DNA from: UBA1858 sp965262455
GTDB taxonomy: Bacteria > Pseudomonadota > Gammaproteobacteria > UBA4575
Reading direction: 5' to 3'
Assembly (NCBI GenBank): GCA_965262455.1
Contig: CBDHFH010000008.1
Location: 310,001-374,000, forward strand
DNA: 64,000 nucleotides
Shown: piece by piece, positions 59,064 through 64,000 of the stretch
Layout of the letters: every line of letters begins with the position of its first letter
How positions within the stretch are numbered: position 1 is the first letter of the stretch
Made by a program: the position numbers and the translations under genes
Notes under the pieces: generated by a model
Databases searched by the model: none
Told to the model about the DNA's origin: nothing
The model's input: only the letters and a program-made list of their open reading frames with translations

Positions 59064-59416
59064 TGAAAGATTCAGAAGTACTACAGCTGATGTTGGCCTT
59101 GAGAAAATTTGCCCAAGAACGAGACTGGGAACAGTTTCATAGCCCTAAAAACTTATCCATGGCATTAAGCGTTGAAGCTTCAGAGTTGTTAGAGCATTTT
59201 CAATGGATGGATGATCAAGCAAGCTTTGCCTTGGGCGAAGCAAAACATCAACTTGTCAGTTATGAAGTAGCAGATATATTTATCTATTTATTACGTATAT
59301 GTGATCAGCTAAATATTGATCTAATGGAAGTGACTAAACAAAAAATGCTTATTAATGATAAGCGATATCCAGTTGATAAAGTGAAAGGCAGTTCCAAAAA
59401 ATATACAGAATATTAA
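59063..59416 (+). CDS. MazG-like nucleotide pyrophosphohydrolase (RS21-C6/dCTPase type)
   Basis: 117 residues. RKFAQERDWEQFHSPKNLSM, then ALSVEASELLEHFQWMDD (the E-x-x-E metal motif) and VSYEVADIFIYLLRICDQLN match the all-alpha NTP pyrophosphatase group. It hydrolyses non-canonical or excess dNTPs to monophosphate and pyrophosphate. It is cotranscribed with the YihY-type gene (1-nt overlap). Confidence 0.88.
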   Translation: MKDSEVLQLMLALRKFAQERDWEQFHSPKNLSMALSVEASELLEHFQWMDDQASFALGEAKHQLVSYEVADIFIYLLRICDQLNIDLMEVTKQKMLINDKRYPVDKVKGSSKKYTEY

Positions 59417-59434
59417 TTTCTAGACTAACTAAAA

Positions 59435-60637
59435 ATGAGTGAAACACTAGCCGAGACCCAACCTATTGAAGAGGTTAATCTCAATGGCACGCATATTACA
59501 ATTTTAGGTACCGCACATGTGTCAAAAGCAAGTGCAGATGCCGTGTGTGAATTAATCGAAACGAACCAATTTGACACAATTGCAATTGAGTTGTGTGAGA
59601 GTCGTTATAACTCAATCGTGAATCCAAATTCGTTGGCTGATATGGATTTATTTGAGGTAATTAAATCCAAGAAAGCGAGTATGGTGGCAGCGAGCTTGGC
59701 ACTGGGTGCATATCAACAACGGTTGGCAGAACAGTTTGATGTGCAGCCAGGTGAGGAAATGCGAGTAGCCATAAATCTTGCTCAAGATAAAGATTTGAAA
59801 CTTGAGTTAATCGACCGTGATGTAGGTATCACCTTAAAACGTTTATATCGCAACATTCCATGGTGGCGAAAACTTTATGTCATATCGGGCTTAGTCGCGA
59901 GTGTGTTGACTAATGAAAAAGTGTCTGAAGAAGAGATTGAGAAACTCAAAACCGGTGATATGCTCGAAAGTACTTTTTCTCAATTTGCCGATTCTGCCAG
60001 CGATTTATTTAGTCCACTAATTTCTGAGAGAGATCGGTTCATGGCTGCTAAGCTAGGATTAGTCGCGAATAATCCACAAACTAATAATATGCTTGCTGTT
60101 GTTGGAGCCGGGCATCTTGCGGGTATTAAAAAAACACTGCTAAGTGGTGGTGAGGAACCTGAAAAAACGATCGAGGCGTTGACCCATTTACCTAAAGCTT
60201 CAAGCTTTGGTAAGTATATTCCCTGGATTATTGTTGCATTAGTTTTGTCAGGCTTTGCCATTGGGTTTAATAAAAGTACTGATCTTGGTTGGGATCTGGT
60301 AATTAATTGGATACTTATTAATGGTGGGTTATCTGCAGGTGGTGCCGCGTTAGCTGGGGCGCATATTTTAACTGTCTTGACAGCTTTTTTAGCTGCGCCT
60401 CTCACCTCGTTAAATCCCACTATTGGGGCTGGTGTAGTTACATCTGCCGTGGAATTATATTTACGCAAGCCAACCATCAAAGATTTTGAAAACGTTCGTG
60501 CGGATACGACTAAATTGTCAGGATGGCGTTCTAATCGTGTTGCAAGATTAATTTTAGTATTTCTGTTAAGTACCCTGGGTTCTGTACTCGGAACCTATAT
60601 TGCCGGTTTCCATATATTTGATGCGATTGTGAATTAG
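59435..60637 (+). CDS. TraB/GumN family membrane protein
   Basis: 400 residues. The N-terminal TraB domain has ITILGTAHVSKASADAVCEL, then DTIAIELCESRYNSI and VVGAGHLAGIKKTL, the GxxHxxG-type motifs of the EreA/ChaN-like fold. The C-terminal third (about 260-400) has four hydrophobic helices. This is the form linked to bacterial and archaeal TraB (pheromone shutdown) homologues. A metal-dependent peptidase activity has been proposed for the fold. Role unknown. Confidence 0.88.
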   Translation: MSETLAETQPIEEVNLNGTHITILGTAHVSKASADAVCELIETNQFDTIAIELCESRYNSIVNPNSLADMDLFEVIKSKKASMVAASLALGAYQQRLAEQFDVQPGEEMRVAINLAQDKDLKLELIDRDVGITLKRLYRNIPWWRKLYVISGLVASVLTNEKVSEEEIEKLKTGDMLESTFSQFADSASDLFSPLISERDRFMAAKLGLVANNPQTNNMLAVVGAGHLAGIKKTLLSGGEEPEKTIEALTHLPKASSFGKYIPWIIVALVLSGFAIGFNKSTDLGWDLVINWILINGGLSAGGAALAGAHILTVLTAFLAAPLTSLNPTIGAGVVTSAVELYLRKPTIKDFENVRADTTKLSGWRSNRVARLILVFLLSTLGSVLGTYIAGFHIFDAIVN

Positions 60638-60640
60638 ACT

Positions 60641-61444
60641 GTGCTCGAAACAGTTATTATTTTTTTATTGCTGGGTATCGTTGTTGGTTTTTTCTCAGGA
60701 CTGCTAGGTATTGGTGGCGGTGGCATCATGGTGCCGGTACTCACAAGTTATTTCTTATACAAAAATGTTCCCGTTGAGCTTGTAGTACATTTAGCGCTGG
60801 GAACATCAATGGCATCAATTATTGTGACGTCCGCATCCAGTTTGTATGCCCATCATCAACATCAGAGTATATTGTGGAATGTGGTTAAAGCCATGGTACC
60901 TGGTTTATTACTTAGCACATTTGCAGCTACGTATTTGGCAGCTTTGATAAGCTCGCAACACTTAGCAATTATATTTGCCGTTTTCATGGCTTATGTATCG
61001 CTGCAAATGTTTTTAAATCGGCAACCAAAAGCGACGCGTAAATTACCTGGTACACGAGGATTAATGTCTGTTGGTTCAGGTATTGGTGCAATGTCTGCAA
61101 TGGTTGCCATTGGTGGAGGTAGCTTAACGGTACCATTTTTGACATGGCATAATATAAATATCAAAAAAGCCATTGGCACTTCAGCCGCGATAGGCTTTCC
61201 CATCGCTTTCGCTGGTACTGCTGGTTATTTGATAAATGGCTGGAATTCAGGTTATCAGCTTGAGTATTTATTCGGCTTTGTCTATTTGCCTGCGGTATTA
61301 TTCATATCGATGATGAGCTACTTTACTGCGCCGCTTGGGGCGAAGCTAGCACACCGACTACCGGTTCCGATCTTAAAAAAAGTGTTTGCATTATTTTTAT
61401 TTTTGCTAGGACTTAAAATGTTAATCTCTGTGATTAACCCCTAG
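60641..61444 (+). CDS. Sulfite exporter TauE/SafE family protein
   Basis: 267 residues, GTG start 3 nt after the TraB stop. Eight hydrophobic segments, with the TauE repeats GLLGIGGGGIMVPVLTSYFL and GAMSAMVAIGGGSLTVPFLT and ALGTSMASIIVTSASSLYAH. Substrates in the family include sulfite, sulfoacetate and other organosulfonates; specificity is not readable. It converges with prc 9 nt downstream. Confidence 0.9.
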   Translation: MLETVIIFLLLGIVVGFFSGLLGIGGGGIMVPVLTSYFLYKNVPVELVVHLALGTSMASIIVTSASSLYAHHQHQSILWNVVKAMVPGLLLSTFAATYLAALISSQHLAIIFAVFMAYVSLQMFLNRQPKATRKLPGTRGLMSVGSGIGAMSAMVAIGGGSLTVPFLTWHNINIKKAIGTSAAIGFPIAFAGTAGYLINGWNSGYQLEYLFGFVYLPAVLFISMMSYFTAPLGAKLAHRLPVPILKKVFALFLFLLGLKMLISVINP

Positions 61445-61453
61445 CAGGGTGCG

Positions 61454-63526
61454 TTACTGCTGAACAACCATTCTTTGTGAGTCTTTATTCCAATATCGGT
61501 TCAAGTCTGCAGATATCTGTGCCGCTTCAATAAGTAACACGTCGCTGTTGATATCAGAATTATTATCCGAGTCCTGATCTGCATCATCATCAGATTCATT
61601 CAGGCCGATAAGCTTCTCATACGTTTTACGGTCTTCTTCTAACTTGGAGAAAGTCTTTTCACGTTCTATTTTATTAAGTGAAAGCTCTGTTTGATTTTGT
61701 AAGGCTTCATTAAGATTGTATAGTTTTATTAATGACTGGTACTTTTCGTCGTCCTTCGTTCTACTATCATGTCTGTTAGATAGATTAGATATGATTTCTT
61801 TGGATATATGTCGATTATCAAATTGCGTGGGTGAAATTTTTGTCCAGGGCAATGCGTTATCTAAACTTCGCTCACCTTGCTTAGATTTATCATACGAGGC
61901 CTCAAAGGGAATATCCGGCTCAACACCACGATGCTGTGTGCTGTCACCATTAATTCTATAATATTGGGCAATAGTTGCTTTTAACTGTCCTAGATTTGCA
62001 TCGCTTTTACGACCAAACCGATTAAGGTCGACTAGCTGCTGAACTGATCCTTTACCAAACGTTGTTTCGCCGACTATTACTGCGCGGCCATAATCTTGTA
62101 ATGCGCTGGCGACGATCTCAGAAGCAGAAGCACTGAAGCGATCAACAAGCACTACCATTGCACCGTGATATGAAATATTTTCATCTTTATCTTTATGTAT
62201 TTCTATGTGGCCACTTGAATCGCGTACTTGAACAATTGGCCCTTTGTCGATGAATAAGCCAGCTAGTTGAGTTGCTTCAATCAAAGAGCCGCCGCCATTA
62301 GAACGAAGATCCAGTACGAGAGCGTCAACTTTTTCCTCTGTTAGTTCTCTGAGTAAACGATCTACGTCACGTGTGGTACTTCGGTAGTCTTCTTCACCGT
62401 TCTGAAAGGCATTAAAGTCTAAATAAAATGTAGGAATTTTGATAATGCCAACTTTGTCAGCTTGGTTATTATTTTGTACTTCAATAACTTCTTTGGTTGC
62501 TGCCTGTTCCTCGAGTTTTATTTTATTACGCGTTATCGATATTTCTTCAACGGCAGCACCATCACCCTTATCGCCAGGTAATATTTGTAATTTAACTACT
62601 GTATCTTTCGGGCCACGAATAAGCTCAACGACTTCTTCTAAACGCCAGCCAACCACGTCAGTGAATTCTTTTTCGGTTTGTTGACGAATACCAATAATTT
62701 TATCCTTGGCATGAAGTTCATCGCCAAGATCTGCCGGACCACCTGGGATAATGCGCTCGACGACAGTATGATCACCATCAGTACGCAGAAGGGCACCAAT
62801 GCCCTCAAGAGATAAGCTCATGCGAATTTCAAAATTATCAAATGAGCGGGGCGATAGATAACTTGTATGAGGGTCTATCGCAGTTGCATAAGCATTGATG
62901 TAAAGTTGAAAGATATCATTTTCATCAAGCTGAGTTGTTCGCTTTAGAACGCTGCTGTATCTTTTATTTAAAGTATTTTTGATTTCGTCTGGCTTTTTGT
63001 CCGCTAACAGTAGAGAAAGAACATCATTCTTGATGCGTTTTCGCCAAATTTCATCTTGTTGCATTATTGTATACGGCCAAGCATCATTCTCTCGTTCTAT
63101 ATTAAAAGATTCCATTTTGTCAAAATCAAAGTCTTTTTCTATCATCAGTAACGCATACTCTATGCGTTCGCTGACTCGCTTTTGATAAGTAGAGAAAATT
63201 GAATAGGCGGGCAGTAAATTATTTGATCTTAACGCATCATCCAATGCATATTTGTATTTATCAAATCGTGCGATATCCGTGGCAAGAAAATAACTTTTTG
63301 TGGGATCCAAGGTTTCTAAAAAATTCTTGAAAATAGTGGCTGAGAATTCATCATCAAGTTCGATCTTGCGATAATGATAACGGCCCAAGAAATCGGTAAT
63401 GATTTTAGTCGCTCTTAAATGGTCAACAGTCGGTGAGAGTGTTGTGGGATTCTCTACACTGAAGCAATTGAATGACGTAAGTGTAAGTAACAAGGCTAGC
63501 AGCCAATGAGATATAAATTTATACAC
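61454..63526 (-). CDS. prc: Carboxy-terminal processing protease Prc (Tsp), family S41
   Basis: 690 residues, full Prc length. A signal peptide (FISHWLLALLLTLTSFNCFS) is followed by the N-terminal Tsp domain, a PDZ domain (about 240-330, LEGIGALLRTDGDHTVVERI) and the S41 core. The catalytic Ser is in VDRFSASASEIVASALQDYG, and Lys in GETTFGKGSVQQLV. A C-terminal DUF3340-like helical region ends the protein. It degrades periplasmic proteins with nonpolar C-termini and processes FtsI-type precursors. The 283-bp gap upstream faces a thioesterase gene. Confidence 0.95.
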   Translation of the reverse strand: MYKFISHWLLALLLTLTSFNCFSVENPTTLSPTVDHLRATKIITDFLGRYHYRKIELDDEFSATIFKNFLETLDPTKSYFLATDIARFDKYKYALDDALRSNNLLPAYSIFSTYQKRVSERIEYALLMIEKDFDFDKMESFNIERENDAWPYTIMQQDEIWRKRIKNDVLSLLLADKKPDEIKNTLNKRYSSVLKRTTQLDENDIFQLYINAYATAIDPHTSYLSPRSFDNFEIRMSLSLEGIGALLRTDGDHTVVERIIPGGPADLGDELHAKDKIIGIRQQTEKEFTDVVGWRLEEVVELIRGPKDTVVKLQILPGDKGDGAAVEEISITRNKIKLEEQAATKEVIEVQNNNQADKVGIIKIPTFYLDFNAFQNGEEDYRSTTRDVDRLLRELTEEKVDALVLDLRSNGGGSLIEATQLAGLFIDKGPIVQVRDSSGHIEIHKDKDENISYHGAMVVLVDRFSASASEIVASALQDYGRAVIVGETTFGKGSVQQLVDLNRFGRKSDANLGQLKATIAQYYRINGDSTQHRGVEPDIPFEASYDKSKQGERSLDNALPWTKISPTQFDNRHISKEIISNLSNRHDSRTKDDEKYQSLIKLYNLNEALQNQTELSLNKIEREKTFSKLEEDRKTYEKLIGLNESDDDADQDSDNNSDINSDVLLIEAAQISADLNRYWNKDSQRMVVQQ

Positions 63527-63755
63527 AATAATTTATTCGATTTGACAGTAATTAATTGGTCGATTTGCGGAAATTCAATTTATTGTATACAGGTGTTTAA
63601 GTAAATAGTTTGTTTGAGTCTTTATTTTGATGAAAAATTCTCAGAGATTGCAATAAATACCCTCTAAAATAGCTTACTTATTATTTGTTCGTACATCACA
63701 AAGTGCCATATAATAATGCACGCTAACATGTAACTTATTGAAATAAAACAATATA

Positions 63756-63770
63756 TCGACATGATGTCGA
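63756..63770. promoter_or_regulatory. 15-bp palindrome upstream of the thioesterase gene
   Basis: TCGACATGATGTCGA is a perfect inverted repeat around a central G, 39 bp before the thioesterase start. This is a likely operator position; the regulator is unknown. Confidence 0.45.
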
Positions 63771-63809
63771 ATCATAATCATGACACATCAGGAAAAGGGA
63801 GAGAGCGTT

Positions 63810-64000
63810 GTGGACACGCTAAAGCAAGAAAAAAAACTATTTATGACGCGTTTAATGACACCAGAAATGGCCAATTTTTCTGGCAAGGTGCATGGAGGGC
63901 ATATTCTTAAATTACTTGATGAAGCCGCCTTTTCTTGTGCGTCACGCTATTGCCAAACTTATGTTGTGACTGCAGCGCTAGATAATGTCATGTTTAAAAA
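63810..64000 (+). CDS. Acyl-CoA thioesterase, YciA-like hotdog protein (5' part)
   Basis: The first 63 codons of a gene cut by the window edge, from GTG 63810 with AAAAGGGAGAG upstream. ATG 63843 is an alternative. The peptide MTPEMANFSGKVHGGHILKL with LDEAAFSCASRY is the N-terminal hotdog-fold signature of YciA/VdlD acyl-CoA hydrolases. It would hydrolyse acyl-CoA to free acid and CoA. The C-terminal part is outside the window. Confidence 0.85.
   Translation, partial: MDTLKQEKKLFMTRLMTPEMANFSGKVHGGHILKLLDEAAFSCASRYCQTYVVTAALDNVMFK

Noticed and set aside
59980..60480. 166-codon minus-strand frame opposite the TraB-family gene
   Set aside because: The plus strand carries the TraB domain and membrane helices; the antisense frame has no family features.
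1..64000. CRISPR arrays, transposases, prophage genes, tRNA or rRNA genes
   Set aside because: I saw no regularly spaced repeats, transposase or phage protein motifs, or structural RNA signatures anywhere in the window.

Overview
The window looks like a low-GC chromosomal segment of a motile gammaproteobacterium. The main clue is the flagellar cluster, which has the gene order, the two sigma54 activators and the FlhF/FlhG pair of the Pseudomonas/Vibrio polar-flagellum type. No rRNA, tRNA, insertion sequence, prophage or CRISPR array was recognised. I cannot name the genus. Urea uptake with urease, a homomeric ATP sulfurylase and a TauE/SafE anion exporter would fit an aquatic, possibly sulfur-metabolising lineage, but that is inference.

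1-28.9 kb: a nearly uninterrupted plus-strand flagellar regulon. It runs flgK (3' end), flgL, flagellin behind a near-perfect sigma28 promoter, flaG-fliD-fliS-fliT, a FleQ-type activator that lacks its N-terminal domain, fleS-fleR, fliEFGHIJ, fliK, fliLMNOPQR-flhBA-flhF-flhG-fliA, a 54-residue protein, a DUF2802 protein and a 73-residue unknown. Sigma54-type -24/-12 elements precede fliD, fleS, fliK and fliL. The implied hierarchy is FleQ to FleSR to hook/rod genes, then FliA for flagellin. The che/mot genes that often follow fliA are absent here.

28.9-39.7 kb: a 10.8-kb minus-strand nitrogen block. Read in the direction of transcription it is urtABCDE (urea ABC transporter), an overlooked 54-residue histidine-rich membrane protein, then ureD-ureA-ureB-ureC-ureE-ureF-ureG. 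Transport, nickel metallocentre assembly and hydrolysis of urea are therefore physically joined. A 13-bp perfect stem-loop separates urtA from urtB.

39.7-49.7 kb: mixed genes. These are a MerR-type regulator with a repeat-rich upstream region, an unusual alkaline-phosphatase-superfamily protein, a membrane-anchored NERD-domain protein, a 2Fe-2S ferredoxin, a small DUF2892 membrane protein, an ECF sigma factor with a DUF3379 partner, ATP sulfurylase, small membrane proteins, a Tat-type MsrB and a PilZ protein.

49.7-64 kb: housekeeping genes. These are a CbiX-type chelatase, an MBL hydrolase, a Mug/TDG glycosylase, a VanZ-like protein, DsbB, MetX, citrate synthase, MobB-MobA facing a DUF1244/MoeB pair (molybdenum cofactor), a YihY-type membrane protein, a MazG-like pyrophosphatase, a TraB-family protein, a TauE/SafE exporter, the Prc protease and the 5' end of an acyl-CoA thioesterase gene.
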